DNA from: Trachythela sp. YZ-2020
Lineage: Eukaryota > Cnidaria > Anthozoa > Malacalcyonacea > Clavulariidae
Length of the DNA: 64,000 nt
Reading direction: 5' to 3'
NCBI GenBank assembly: GCA_016169945.1
Contig: JADLSH010000231.1
Location: forward strand, 1,426,001-1,490,000
The translations under genes and the position numbers were made by a program. Shown piece after piece: positions 11,809-22,863 of the stretch. Under the pieces are notes generated by a model. That model ran no database searches. It was not told the DNA's origin and saw only the letters and a list, made by a program, of their open reading frames with translations. Each line of letters begins with the position of its first letter. Within the stretch, counting starts at the first letter, position 1.

Positions 11809-12420
11809 CGCCGTAATAAAAAAGATGGCGCCGCGCGTTGAATTCTGGGTAGATCGACATGTTTAAGATATCCTGTGATTTTACGAGTGAGTTAAGTTTT
11901 CACAAAATACTTTGATAGAAACACACCGAAAGCAAAACTAACGATAAATGATGAAGGCGCGATATCTTAGCTGTCTTCTGACAACTTCTTGTGTGCTATA
12001 ATGCTTGAAAACAACTAAAAATAGCCAAAGTTTTCTGACTAAAACATCAAAAAATAACACGCATGCATTAACACTTTTGCTTTTGACATACTTTTGTGTG
12101 TTAAAACGTTTAAGAAACAACTAAAATAACGAAAAGTTTCCTAACTTTAGACAACAGCTAGTAACACGCATGAATCAAACTTTCGCTTAAAACAGTGAAT
12201 TAAAGCTTTGGCGAATTACACAGAAAAACTCAACACAAAGAAAGAACAATAGTTTTACTATACTTTCAAGATGTTTTTGGACAGAAATACTTTCGAAAAT
12301 TCGAAGTAAAATTTTTTCGCTATTTACATCGGCGATTCCCGGCCCGTTATTCGGAATGTCTTCGTGTATATTCGGATTTCTTTCGGATTCATTACCAATT
12401 CAAAGGCTATCTTTAAAATA

Positions 12421-12549
12421 GGGAATCGGGGAATCGGGGAATCGGGGAATCGGGGAATCGGGGAATCGGGGAATCGGGGAATCGGGGAATCGGGGAATCG
12501 GGGAATCGGGGAATCGGGGAATCGGGGAATCGGGGAATCGGGGAATCGG
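12421..12549. repeat. 8-bp tandem array (GGGAATCG)n, left arm
   Basis: About 16 near-perfect copies of an 8-bp unit. The reverse-complement arm carries the related, longer and less uniform array at 14,511-14,885. The open frame through this array is a repeat artefact. Confidence 0.95.
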
Positions 12550-13311
12550 GTCCGATTAATGAATGTAATTTGTCTTTAAATTTCTAGAACTTCAGCGAAA
12601 GAAAGATGCATGAAAACGTGCGTTGAAAGGAAATCCACGGGTTTTTATTTTATTAAATAAATTTTGTTAATTAGATGTAACTTATACACTACAATTATAG
12701 ACTGAATTCTTTGTAACTAGATAAACGTAACTTTCGTATAAGTGTACATGGCAGAACGGACTTGATAAATAGTTTTAGTATACATTTTCGTATAAATACA
12801 ACAATTTCTTCGGTATAAAATATAGATAAATATAATACTATATGATATAATTATGTCAACAAAATATATAAAAAAACTTATTGAATGTAGTTATGTACAA
12901 TTTTACTTCTCATATATACGTGTTGGGAGCCTGCTGATCGGTTTCAAGCAGGGCGCTTATATATATATATATATGTAAGCGCCCTGGTTTCAAGCATTAC
13001 TTTTACGACAATTTTCTTAAACTTAGGAAATTTGGACCTTTTTATTAAGGATTTGTTAAGAAATAAAAAAATTTTAAGGAATTTTAAAGTTTGATCCAAC
13101 ACTTGAAAATATTGAAAACGTTTAAAAATTCAGTCAACTTAGGTGCTACTTATCCAAAAATATTTCTCAGAAACGCAGGAAAACAGTCTAAAGCATTCAA
13201 AACTGCAAAGATTTTCCACGAGAATACTGAAGAGAACCATACATGTTTAAAGAAATTTTACTAAATCTAAGGAATTTTTACCGAGAAGCTAAGGAAGTGA
13301 GAGCCCTGCTC

Positions 13312-13758
13312 AGTGAACTCTAAGTAAACTGGAACGCTAACTCCTATGATCAAGTCCTATGATTCGTTGAAGCCAAGCTCTAGTTTTTCTGAGTTTTGAG
13401 TTGAAATACTTAACGCCGAACATTGGGCTGTATATGAAATTGAAGCTATTAAAAAGTTCTATTTGATATAAAAACTTCAAGACTTTAGGTAAAAGGGAAA
13501 TACTTAAAAAATACAAAAACAACCGCAATTTTGTAAAATACGGCAAATTTTCCCTCAAAGTTTTAAGTATTTCTCTTTTACCTAAAGTCTTGAAGTTTTT
13601 ATATCAAATAGAACTTTTTAATAGCTTCAATTTCATATACAGCCCAATGTTCGGCGTTAAGTATTTCAACTCAAAACTCAGAAAAACTAGAGCTTGGCTT
13701 CAACGAATCATAGGACTTGATCATAGGAGTTAGCGTTCCAGTTTACTTAGAGTTCACT
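13312..13758. repeat. hAT-like inverted termini at the palindrome centre
   Basis: Both ends read CAGTGAACTCTAAGTA inward, the same terminus as the hAT-type MITE at 32,415-33,010. Homology with that MITE covers only the outer ~55 bp. The 8 bp outside each end are inverted rather than direct copies, so this is not an independent insertion with its own target duplication. It seems to have been duplicated with the arms, or to have seeded the palindrome. Confidence 0.75.
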
Positions 13759-14510
13759 GAGCAGGGCTCTCACTTCCTTAGCTTCTCGGTAAAAATTCCT
13801 TAGATTTAGTAAAATTTCTTTAAACATGTATGGTTCTCTTCAGTATTCTCGTGGAAAATCTTTGCAGTTTTGAATGCTTTAGACTGTTTTCCTGCGTTTC
13901 TGAGAAATATTTTTGGATAAGTAGCACCTAAGTTGACTGAATTTTTAAACGTTTTCAATATTTTCAAGTGTTGGATCAAACTTTAAAATTCCTTAAAAAA
14001 TTTTTATTTCTTAACAAATCCTTAATAAAAAGGTCCAAATTTCCTAAGTTTAAGAAAATTGTCGTAAAAGTAATGCTTGAAACCAGGGCGCTTACATATA
14101 TATATATAAGCGCCCTGCTTGAAACCGATCAGCAGGCTCCCAACACGTATATATTAGAAGTAAAATTGTACATAACTACATTCAATAAGTTTTTTTATAT
14201 ATTTTGTTGACATAATTATATCATATAGTATTATATTTATCTATATTTTATACAGAAGAAATTGTTTGTATTTATACGAAAATGTATACTAAAACTATTT
14301 GTCAAGTCCGTTCTGCCATGTACACTTATACGAAAGTTACGTTTATCTAGTTACAAAGAACTCAGTCTATAATTGTAGTGTATAAGTTACATCTAATTAA
14401 CAAAATTTATTTAATAAAATAAAAACCCGTGGATTTCCTTTCAACGCACTTTTTCATGCATCTTTCTTTCGCTGAAGTTCTAGAAATTTAAAGACAAATT
14501 ACATTCATTA

Positions 14511-14885
14511 ATCGGACCCGATTCCCCGATTCCCGGATTCCCCGATTCCCCGATTCCCGGATTCCCCGATTCCCGAATTCCACGATTCCCGGATTCCCCG
14601 ATTCCCCAATTCCCCGATTCCCGGATTCCCCGATTCCCCGATTCCCCGATTCCCATCTTTCTTTCGCTGAAGTTCTAGAAATTTAAAGACAAATTACATT
14701 CATTAATCGGACCCGATTCCCCGATTCCCGGATTCCCCGATTCCCCGATTCCCGAATTCCACGATTCCCGGATTCCCCGATTCCCCGATTCCCCGATTCC
14801 CCAAGTCCCCGATTCCCCGATTCCCCGATTCCCCAAGTCCCCGATTCCCCAAGTCCCCGATTCCCCGATTCCCCGATTCCCTATT
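14511..14885. repeat. 8-bp tandem array (CGATTCCC)n, right arm, with 195-bp duplication
   Basis: Two blocks of the array (about 14,511-14,654 and 14,714-14,885) are separated by a copied unique stretch. The sequence at 14,461 recurs at 14,656, so a 195-bp segment was tandemly duplicated in this arm only. Variants such as GATTCCCGG and AAGTCCCC are interspersed, unlike the homogeneous left array. Confidence 0.9.
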
Positions 14886-15373
14886 TTAAAGATAGCCCCA
14901 ATTCAAAGGAAAAGAAATGCAAAATCCGAAAGTAATCCGAATATCCGAAGACATTCCGAATAGCAAGTCTGAAATCGCAGATGTAAACCACAGCGAAAAT
15001 TTTGACAAACAAAGTATTTATTCAACGATTTGATCTACATTTCATCCTAAATGTACTTGAAAGTATAGTAAAACTATTGTTCTTTGTTTGTGTTACGTTT
15101 TTTTGTGCAATTTGCAATAGTTTGCATGTTTTAAGCAAAAGTGTTAATGCATGCGTGTTACTTTTTGATGTTTCAGTTAGAAAACTTTGGCTATTTTTAG
15201 TTGTTTTCAAGCATTATAGCACACAAGAAGTTGTCAGAAGACAGCTAAGATATCATGCCTTCATAATTTATCGTTAGTTTTGCTTTCGGTGTCTTTTTAT
15301 CAAAGTATTTTGTGAAAACTGGCTTGTACAGTGTACAGTATCGTTGGGCGCAAGTACATAATTTAGGCTCATC

Positions 15374-16792
15374 ATGGCTACACGTCAAGCTTCATCGTGC
15401 TCTGATTACAACGATTATTATTGCAAATTAAACTTCAATTTAGAAGCAATAAAGCCTTTTATCGAATGTAAACAGTTAATATTAGATAATGAAAGCTTAT
15501 GTTGGGTTGATGACTACGAATCTCTCAAGATTTTTACTGAAACCGTTGGTCTTACTGGCAAATGGTCTCCGCCTGGAGGGCGAATAAAGAAATTTGTCGC
15601 TGATAATGCCGACCTGACTATAATGTGGTATTACGGAAAGCAAGGAGCTATGTTGCTGCGAGGTAAAGGTGCAGAGAAATGCAAAGAAGCGTTGATTAAC
15701 ATGTTGAAGTCGTTCAGCGATCGTTCTAACATAATGGAGTCAAATAATGCATCACCAACTATGGACTTCACAGCTGATTCAGCCAAAGTAAGTGATGCAT
15801 CACAACTGATAGATGCTTCTTTGTCAAATTCTCATGCCCATGATTGCCAATGTTTTGACAATGGAGTTGAGCTTGACGGTGTGAAACTCGACATAGTTAT
15901 AATGCAGCGAAAGCTTGAATTTGTAAACGGGAGGGTTTCAGAGCTTGAAAACTTTAGATCCCAAACCGGCGTTGTAGAATCGGTGGCCAGTAAATATTCT
16001 GATATTTTGGATGAAAAAAATGGGCAAATTGAGAGACAATTGAGCATGATCGAATCCCTCCAGCAAAAACTGACTGATGTCCAAAAAGAAAGAGATTTCT
16101 TAAAAACAGCCCTATTTAAATCTATATCTGGAGGATGTACAAACAAGAAAACAGCTGAAATAATTCATAAAAGCGAGGTCATGCCGATGACCTCGGATAA
16201 TGATGTTGATTGCAAAGTACAAAGCCCCATTGTTAATATAGGGTGGAATAATGATCTCCTAAATAACAATCAAAAGATCAATGAACCATTTACACCACCA
16301 AATGACAAAACTTTAAATAACAATGCTACGTATAAAAACACGGCTGAGAAATTAATCCTCGAGGAGGGAGTAAATGGGAATCAACCCTCCAATTATGGTG
16401 ATAAACAACACGACGATCTACATATAATTAATACAACCGATATATTGTCAAATCATAAGAACCCAAACAGAGAAACTACTAAACCTCAACAAAAGAACCC
16501 TGGCAACGACCACACCAATTCTATTCCAGTCCGTATCACCGATAGAAGTCCTTTTAGATCAAATCGAGGGGAATCTTTCCAAGCTCGGAGAAAATATGTT
16601 AGTCGTTTTGCCCATAACGATCATCGAGCTAATTGTAGGGCATCTGGGTCTCATTATGAATTGTTGAATACGACCTACTCGAAAGAAAGTAATGAAGAAT
16701 TTTTTCGCAAAGCACGTATCCGGAAACCGAAACCTCGTCTGTCACAGAAATTGACGAGAGACAAAATGCTATTTTACCGGTTTCATTATTAG
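15374..16792 (+). CDS. LINE ORF1 protein, 472 aa
   Basis: Open from the first ATG after the insertion boundary to a TAG just before ORF2. The N-terminal ~115 residues form a compact domain ending in WYYGKQGAMLLRGKGAEKC, which I do not assign to a named family. Residues ~185-245 are predicted coiled coil (LDEKNGQIERQLSMIESLQQ). The middle is asparagine-rich and low in structure, and the last 90 residues are strongly basic. This is the layout of a LINE ORF1 nucleic-acid-binding protein. No zinc knuckle or RRM is obvious. The ORF is intact. The start is chosen because it is the first in-frame ATG and follows the element's 5' end by 53 bases. Confidence 0.85.
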   Translation: MATRQASSCSDYNDYYCKLNFNLEAIKPFIECKQLILDNESLCWVDDYESLKIFTETVGLTGKWSPPGGRIKKFVADNADLTIMWYYGKQGAMLLRGKGAEKCKEALINMLKSFSDRSNIMESNNASPTMDFTADSAKVSDASQLIDASLSNSHAHDCQCFDNGVELDGVKLDIVIMQRKLEFVNGRVSELENFRSQTGVVESVASKYSDILDEKNGQIERQLSMIESLQQKLTDVQKERDFLKTALFKSISGGCTNKKTAEIIHKSEVMPMTSDNDVDCKVQSPIVNIGWNNDLLNNNQKINEPFTPPNDKTLNNNATYKNTAEKLILEEGVNGNQPSNYGDKQHDDLHIINTTDILSNHKNPNRETTKPQQKNPGNDHTNSIPVRITDRSPFRSNRGESFQARRKYVSRFAHNDHRANCRASGSHYELLNTTYSKESNEEFFRKARIRKPKPRLSQKLTRDKMLFYRFHY

Positions 16793-16800
16793 ATGTAGCA

Positions 16801-19787
16801 GTGCAAAATTTTAACGGAAGGCGAGCTCATAATTATAACCTTATTCAAATTCCTATACAAACTAGTATTAATTTAAACCCCCAGCCTGCTCAAACGAGAC
16901 CCCATGCAGATAAAGTTTCCCATAAACTCAAGATTGCCCACCTGAATATAAGATCTTTGAGAAACACGTCGCATTTTATGGAAACTAAGGAGATGATAAA
17001 ATTACACGAAATAGATGTCCTTACAATGTCCGAAACATGGTTAAATAGTACAGTTACAAATGGAGAAATCGCAATTGATGATTATAAATGTTACAGACTT
17101 GATAGACTACATAAAAAAGGCGGAGGAGTCTGTGCATATGTCAAAAAAACTATGAAAGTAACTATATTAAACGACTTGACACAAACATCAGAGTCAAACT
17201 TCCAACAACTCTGGATTAAGCTTCAAAATAAGAAGATGAAGACAATAATAATATGCGTGACCTATAGACCATCTGATAGCCCGCTTAATTGTATTCAGGC
17301 GATCTCAGACCAAATTATATACAGGCACTCACTATGAACAAACCAATTTTTATTCTTGGTGATTTGAACTGTAACTTATTGAAAGAGGGCCCGGAAAAAA
17401 GAGTTATTACAGAACTTTGTGATGATGTAAATCTCAAGCAAATAATAAAGGATCCAACAAGGATTACAGACACGTCGCAATCGCTTATTGATATTATATT
17501 AGTTTCTACAGAAGCCGCAATCCTCGAAAGTGGAGTTTTACATTCCTCAATCAGTGATCATTTTCCAATTTATGTAATAACGAAACTGAAGGTCCCAAAG
17601 ATACCCCCTACGTATATCACGGTGAGAAGTTACAGAAATTATGATCCTACAGTATTTTCCACTGAACTGGCTACGAAATCTGATTGTTTGTTATCGATAT
17701 TTACCGAAGCAGATGTAAACGCAAAAACTAAAGCACTTAAGGAAACGATTCAATCAACATTAAACCTCCACGCACCAATTAAAACAATCAAAATTAGGAG
17801 CCGTACTAACACATTCGTTACGCCAGACACGAAAGAACTTATGACAACTCGAGACAAATTACATCAGAGATTTTTAAAATCACGTTGTAAGAGGGATTGG
17901 GAAAAGTACAGAGAATCTCGTAATAAAGTTAAAGTTATACTGAAGGAGTCAGCAATAAATCATTTATCCGATGAAGTTAAAGCTAACAAGAACAATCCAG
18001 GTTCACTTTGGAAAATAATAAACAATTCGATACCTGTGAAAGAGAAGGAAAAACACTTTTATACGAAAGAACTCAAGACGGTTGTTGAAGACTTTAACAA
18101 ATATTTTACTTCAGTCGGTAAAATCACTGCCACCGCAGCTTTAGACCTAGCAAACAAAAATAATATTGTGCTATCTGACCCCCTGTTGAACGACGTATCC
18201 TATCCTATGGAAGAACAGTTTAAATTTGAACCTGTTACTTGTTCAAAAATTCGACGAATTATTACAGATATGCCTAGAAACAAATCACCGGGGCCTGACA
18301 AGTTAAGCATGGGTGTCGTCAAAGATTGTTTACCCGTCATCTTGGGACCTCCCACGAACATAATTAACTGTTCCTTTCAGTCAGGTGTGTTTCCTGACTT
18401 ATGGAAATTATCGGAGGTGATACCTTTGCTTAAAGATGGCGATCATGAGACTCCGTCCAACAATCGACCCCTCTCCCTTTTAGAAGTTTTATCAAAGGTC
18501 TGTGAAAGAGTTGCACTTGATCAATTTGGGTCATATATAACAGGAAACCAACGCTTATCACCACATCAAAATGGAAATAGGAAACACCACTCAACAGAAA
18601 CTTTTAACATTTTTATTACGGATAAGATGTTGGAAGCAATGGACAACAAACATGTAACAGCTCTTGTTTTATTAGACTTGTCTAAAGCTTATGACAGCAT
18701 CAATCACAAGATCCTCCTGCATAAGTTAAAATGCGTAGGAGCGTCACCACCAGTAATCAAATGGTTTGAAAGTTATTTATCGGGCAGAACACAATATGTA
18801 CGGATAAGGTCAACCATTTCTCCAGTCATAGCACTAACTCATGGAGTGCCTCAAGGCTCCATTCTGTCACCATTTTTGTTTGGAATTTATGTCAACGATC
18901 TACCTGCTATAACGATCTCAAGTGATCTAGACTCTTACGTTGATGATTCAAAACTCCACCTTGCATTTCTAGTCGAAGACATACAACAGGCAATCCTTAA
19001 ATTAGAAAATGATTTGCATAACACCGCAAAATGGTGCCTGGAACATCAATTGTTAATAAATCCCAACAAGACTAAATTCCTCTTGGTAGGAACACGATCA
19101 ATGTTACAGAAGTTACCAACAACAATTAGTCTGAAATTTCTCGGTGAAACTCTTAGGCCAGTACCAGTTGCTAAAGATCTGGGTATGCATCTAGACTTAC
19201 ATCTTTCTTATGATGAACATATCTCTAAACTATCATCTACGTGCATTAATAGATTATGCCAAATCAACAGAGTAAAGGAGAGCTTTGATAAAGAAACGTT
19301 ATCATTACTTATTGAAGCACTGGTAATAAACAAGTTGTTATATTGTTCTAATGTATGGGCCAATACTTCATCCAGAAATTTGAAGAAATTGCAAACAGTC
19401 CAAAACTTTGCATGCCGAATTATTACGAATATTAAAAAATTTGATCATGTGACACCAGGTTTTCAACAACTCAAATGGTTAACTATCGATAATTTACTCA
19501 TTTATAAAGACGCGGTGATGGCTTACAAATGCCTTAACAACCTTGCGCCAAGCTATCTCACAAAGAAATTCATAAAGCGATCTGACATCCATAACTGTCA
19601 AACTAGAAATAATCACAAATTAGACATTCCAAGTTATAAAACAGCTACTGGACAGAGAACTTTTTATTACCGTGCAGTTAAAATATGGAACGAAATAGAC
19701 GATGATCTAAAAAACATTTCAGAAATTAAAGGTTTTAAGAAAAAACTAAAAGAACATCTTTTAAATTTTAAATCATCAGATTTATAA
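16801..19787 (+). pseudogene. LINE ORF2: endonuclease-reverse transcriptase with one frameshift
   Basis: Segment one (open from 16,801 to 17,337) holds APE endonuclease motifs LNIRSLRN, MSETWLN and VTYRPSDSP. Segment two (17,289-19,787, 832 aa) continues with LGDLNCNLL and SISDHFPI, then reverse transcriptase motifs KSPGPDKLS, LLDLSKAYDSINH, HGVPQGSILSPFLF and the active site SYVDDSK. Valine replaces the usual alanine of the ADD box. The two frames meet between about 17,305 and 17,330, so one indel separates an otherwise complete ORF. No ATG lies at the very start of the frame, so translation may depend on reinitiation after ORF1, whose stop is 8 bases upstream. Confidence 0.9.
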
Positions 19788-19987
19788 TAGTTTTATATAG
19801 ATTTTGATAGTATAGTTTAATTAATTTATTTGTAAGTGTATGTTGAAAAGCCCTTTGGGGAACATACAGTGTTTAATAATAATAAAAAAAACAAAAAAAC
19901 TTAACTCACTCGTAAAGTCACAGAATATCTTAAACATGTCGATCTACCCAGAATTCAACGCGCGGCGCCATCTCTTTTATTACGGCG

Positions 19988-20217
19988 AATTGAAAATTTG
20001 CTGTGCAAAGCGGAAGCACGATATTCAATTTACGCGCCATATTTTGGAGTTCTAAACTTTGTGACTGTCAATTTATTTTGCTCACCTTTATGGAAGAAAT
20101 CTTTATGGAAGAAAAGTCTTATAAAGATAAATTTTAAAGACATCAAAGGTATTGTTCATCAAAGTTTGACAGTACAGATGAAAAGTCAATCAAACGCTCA
20201 ACGCTGTATTTATAGCC
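19988..20217 (+). repeat. 5' flank of zinc-finger copy 2, junction of copies 1 and 2
   Basis: The first ~60 bases complete the 3' flank of copy 1 (compare 21,890-21,942 and 31,548-31,597). The sequence from about 20,138 is the leader of copy 2 and is shared with copy 3 from 29,386. The two segments are therefore direct tandem neighbours once the palindromic element is removed. Confidence 0.75.
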
Positions 20218-20970
20218 ATGTCTATAAAATGTGACTCGTGCGACAAGATATTTTCACATAAAAGATCTTTAACAAGACATCAAAGAACACATACTGGAGA
20301 CAGACCTTATGAATGCGATGTTTGTGACAAAAGGTTTACCTATTCAGGCACCTTAGCACAACATAAAAGAATACATACTGGAGACAAAAATTATGAATGT
20401 GATGTTTGTAAGAAACGATTTTCATGTTCAAGATACTTAGCAGCACACAAACGGACACACACTGGAGACAAGCCTTATGAATGCGATGTTTGCAACCAAA
20501 GGTTTACCTATCCAAGCAACTTAGCACAACATCAAAGAACACATACTGGAGACAGACCTTATGAATGCGATGTTTGCAACCAAAGGTTTACCTATCCAAG
20601 CAACTTAGCACAACATCAAAGAACACATACTGGAGACAAACCTTATGAATGTAATGTTTGCAACAAAAGATTTTCTCAATCAAGCAACTTGACAAGACAT
20701 AAAAGAACAATACACAGGAGAAACAAGAGTTTTGAGTGTACTATATGCAAGAAAATATTCAGAAAACGACAATGGCTGAATCATCACAGAAGATGGCATT
20801 TAAAAGATGGCTTGTTATTGTGCGCCACTTGTGGCAGAGAAATTATTTCATCACAAGGTGTGCAAGGGCATTCTAATGAAAACTCTAGTGGCAATCATTA
20901 TGATTGTGACAAGTGTGACAAGCAGTTCCCAGATCTTGAAATTTTAAAAACACAAGGCAAGCGACCATAG
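20218..20970 (+). CDS. C2H2 zinc-finger protein, copy 2 (best copy)
   Basis: 250 codons in one open frame starting at ATG in an AGCCATGTC context. Six canonical TGD-linked fingers (CxxC-x12-HxxxH) are followed by an HRRNKSFEC linker finger, a finger ending HHRRWH, and a degenerate CATC/H module. Fingers 4 and 5 are identical in protein and almost in DNA (helix -1/2/3/6 residues Y,S,N,Q), a recent 84-bp duplication. The last finger (CDKCDKQFPDLE) is cut by a small deletion near 20,945. Copies 1 and 3 show the original tail to 21,121, so this ORF ends early. No KRAB, BTB or SCAN domain is present. It is probably a nuclear DNA-binding protein; targets are unknown. Confidence 0.85.
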   Translation: MSIKCDSCDKIFSHKRSLTRHQRTHTGDRPYECDVCDKRFTYSGTLAQHKRIHTGDKNYECDVCKKRFSCSRYLAAHKRTHTGDKPYECDVCNQRFTYPSNLAQHQRTHTGDRPYECDVCNQRFTYPSNLAQHQRTHTGDKPYECNVCNKRFSQSSNLTRHKRTIHRRNKSFECTICKKIFRKRQWLNHHRRWHLKDGLLLCATCGREIISSQGVQGHSNENSSGNHYDCDKCDKQFPDLEILKTQGKRP

Positions 20971-21121
20971 TACCTCCTATGAATGTGATGTCTGTCAAGA
21001 ATTAGAAGCGAGCGAACCAACTGGTATTGGGTATATTTGTTGTGTCTGTGATGTTGAGTTTGACATTGCAAGTGAACTTGAAAATCATATGGATACCCAT
21101 GACAATATGATGGCTCACTAA
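20971..21121 (+). pseudogene. Out-of-frame tail of zinc-finger copy 2
   Basis: Encodes the cysteine-rich modules YECDVCQELEASEP and CCVCDVEF that are in frame in copies 1 and 3, ending in the same stop after DNMMAH. Separated from the main ORF by the frameshift near 20,945. Confidence 0.8.
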
Positions 21122-21364
21122 GTAGTATTAACTGTTACACGTTAAAAATGTTGATATTTTGGTGAAATTTGTTAGTTTTGATCCATTAATGAACACTGTT
21201 AGAATGGAACGTTTTGATATTTGCTGGTAACTAGATTAATTGTTTTTCAAAGTTTGTACATATTGGATTCTTAGTGTAATAAACTGCAATTAGAATAATA
21301 TTACTTATTACATTGTACTTCATTTTGTCATGTCAGCATTAAGTCTTGAGATATTTACAGTTTA

Positions 21365-21562
21365 TGCATGGTCAGCATGGATCAATTCTTGCTGTTGCCA
21401 TCCCCCCCAGGCAACACCCTGGGTGGGATGCCCCCCAGGCAACACCCTGGGTGGGATGCCCCCCAGGCAACACCCTGGGTGGAATGAACACCTGGAGCAC
21501 GATTTGCTGTATTGTCCCTGGGGTTGCCCGGGAGGTGATAACAGCAAGAATTGATCCATGTA
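21365..21562 (+). mobile_element. GC-rich MITE copy B with internal 28-bp triplication
   Basis: The same inverted termini as copies A and C are present. TTA flanks both sides (21,362-21,364 and 21,563-21,565), and the empty site is visible at about 31,213 in copy 3. The interior is shortened, and a unit around GGCAACACCCTGGGTGGGAT occurs three times in tandem (21,411-21,483). The GC-rich open frames here are artefacts of the repeat. Confidence 0.88.
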
Positions 21563-21941
21563 TTAGTATGACACTATAATACTTACTGTAAATCATCTAT
21601 TTAGCTTGCTCATTCTCAAATAAGCTCCCCTCTCTATATCTATCAAGGCTGCCCTTTTTGGGGGACAAAATTTATCAAGCCCCTCTCTGTCTCTCTATTA
21701 AGCCCCACCCCTTCACAAGAAAGAAACAACGTGTACTGATTGGATATCCTAATTTCATTTTCCTTGTTCACGTTTTCGTTTTGCTTTTCACAATATATAA
21801 TCATGGTAATGTACAATATTGCGAAATCTCACACGGTCACACCACATTAAACGAAAATTTGCTTTTGTAAAGCGGAAGCATGACTCTTTAGTAATTGAAA
21901 ATTTGCTGTGCAAAGCGGAAGCACGATATTCAATTTACGCG
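21563..21941 (+). repeat. 3' flank of zinc-finger segment, copy 2
   Basis: Homologous to 11,476-11,808 plus 19,988-20,040 and to 31,213-31,597. It contains the empty site (TTTAGTAATTGAAAATTTG) that dates the palindrome insertion in copy 1. No gene recognised. Confidence 0.85.
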
Positions 21942-22089
21942 CAGGGCTTCCACTTGCCAGGAAATTTCCTGGCAAAAGGAAATATTGGGCTGGCAGGAAA
22001 TCCTTTTTGGAAGGAAATTGGCAGGAAATATAATGAATGGGCAATTCCAGCTATCGCAATGCATGCCGGTAGAAGTGGTTATTTTTCCA
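21942..22089 (+). repeat. CTTCCACTTGCCAGG dispersed-repeat fragment
   Basis: Begins with the same CAGGGCTTCCACTTG terminus as 5757 and 31,834. Purine-rich GGCAGGAAAT words follow. It replaces the CGCGCCA end seen in the other zinc-finger segments. Confidence 0.55.
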
Positions 22090-22863
22090 TTTCGCGCCAA
22101 ATGGCGGACGGAAAATGTGTATTTTAAACGAAGCTATATTTTTACATTTTTATGCTTTATGTTTCGCTCCAAACACTGGTTTAAAAGTTGTATTTTTAGC
22201 AGAGGTGATCAGGACTCATAAACGTAAGTTTCGACGAAATCCATTCAATAATTCGCGAGAAAATTGCTTTCGAGTTGACACAGGAGTGAAGCAAATTTGG
22301 CAAAAAGCTGGCTTCGAAAACTACTCTGTCGCACGTTTTTAAGTAAATAAAGTGATCGGTAAGAGCACTGTGGACAATTTACCCCTTCAAATGGAGCTCT
22401 GTAACCAAAGAATCTAGATTTATTGTTTTTATGTATTTCTGACTGCTTGATTTCTACGTACAGGCAGTTAAAAATCAAAATGTTTTAGCCGACATTTTGT
22501 CAACATGTCCCAGAGGCATGGCTTCACTTTGACATGGTTTGTCGCGAAAACAAACCCGGTTTACTAGCAACTTTCTCGTTATTTCCGAACAGTATTGACT
22601 GTAAAATACATCTGCTTTGCTGTTGACTTTATCTTGGCTATATTTTTGGTTGTGGCCACATGTGTTTATAGAATAGTTGCAAAAATTAGTGTTTTGGTTG
22701 CTGTGTGTATGCAAAAGGTTGTATTTTTAAGAAGCCCTTCCATTAAAATAACTGAAAATATATTATATGCAAAGTCCTTTGTCTGCCACTAGTGACTACC
22801 AGTGATTGCTGAAAGTTGTTAACAAACAGCCCTTTGTCCCATGATATACTGTAGTTCAACTAT
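22090..22863 (+). repeat. Left 0.77-kb arm of a large inverted repeat
   Basis: Reverse complement of 27,476-28,249 with few differences. The outer end is TTTCGCGCCAAATGGCGG. No transposase or convincing ORF is present; open frames in both arms exist simply because the arms are copies. The partner sequence GATTTTGGTGTACATGCTGG at 23,073 and (inverted) at 24,634 extends the homology, so the full copied unit was about 1.05 kb. Confidence 0.88.

Larger units (their letters stand above)
15321..19894 (+). mobile_element. Nearly intact CR1-like LINE nested in the palindrome arm
   Basis: A complete element with 5'UTR (15,321-15,373), ORF1, ORF2, and a short 3'UTR with a GAAAAGCCCTTTGGGG stem-loop at about 19,853 and an (AATAATAAT)A-rich tail. 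A six-base target duplication AAAACT flanks it (15,315-15,320 and 19,896-19,901). The uninterrupted site can be read in the opposite arm at about 11,890-11,903. Only one frameshift was found in ORF2, which suggests a recent insertion, younger than the palindrome. Confidence 0.92.
11809..19987. mobile_element. Giant palindromic foldback element with nested LINE
   Basis: Two arms of about 1.7 kb are reverse complements of each other: left 11,809-13,506; right 13,562-15,320 continuing at 19,902-19,987 after a nested LINE. They are separated by only ~55 bp. The outer end reads CGCCGTAATAAA. The flanks are AATT on both sides (11,805-11,808 and 19,988-19,991), while paralogous empty sites at about 21,892 and 31,548 contain AATT once. 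No transposase is encoded, so it is non-autonomous. The arms contain an 8-bp satellite, a palindromic TA-rich motif (12,950-12,990 and 14,085-14,125) and, at the centre, hAT-type termini. Confidence 0.85.

Noticed and set aside
12364..12579. ORF encoding a regular GNRGIGES repeat.
   Set aside because: It is simply the 8-bp satellite read in one frame.
11938..15277. A similar peptide (VRKLWLFLVVFKHYSTQE) is open in both palindrome arms, as if a conserved gene.
   Set aside because: The arms are copies of each other, so identity is expected from duplication. There is no domain and no start context.
21330..21596. Overlapping open frames on both strands with Pro/Gly repeats.
   Set aside because: They come from the GC-rich MITE and its 28-bp triplication.
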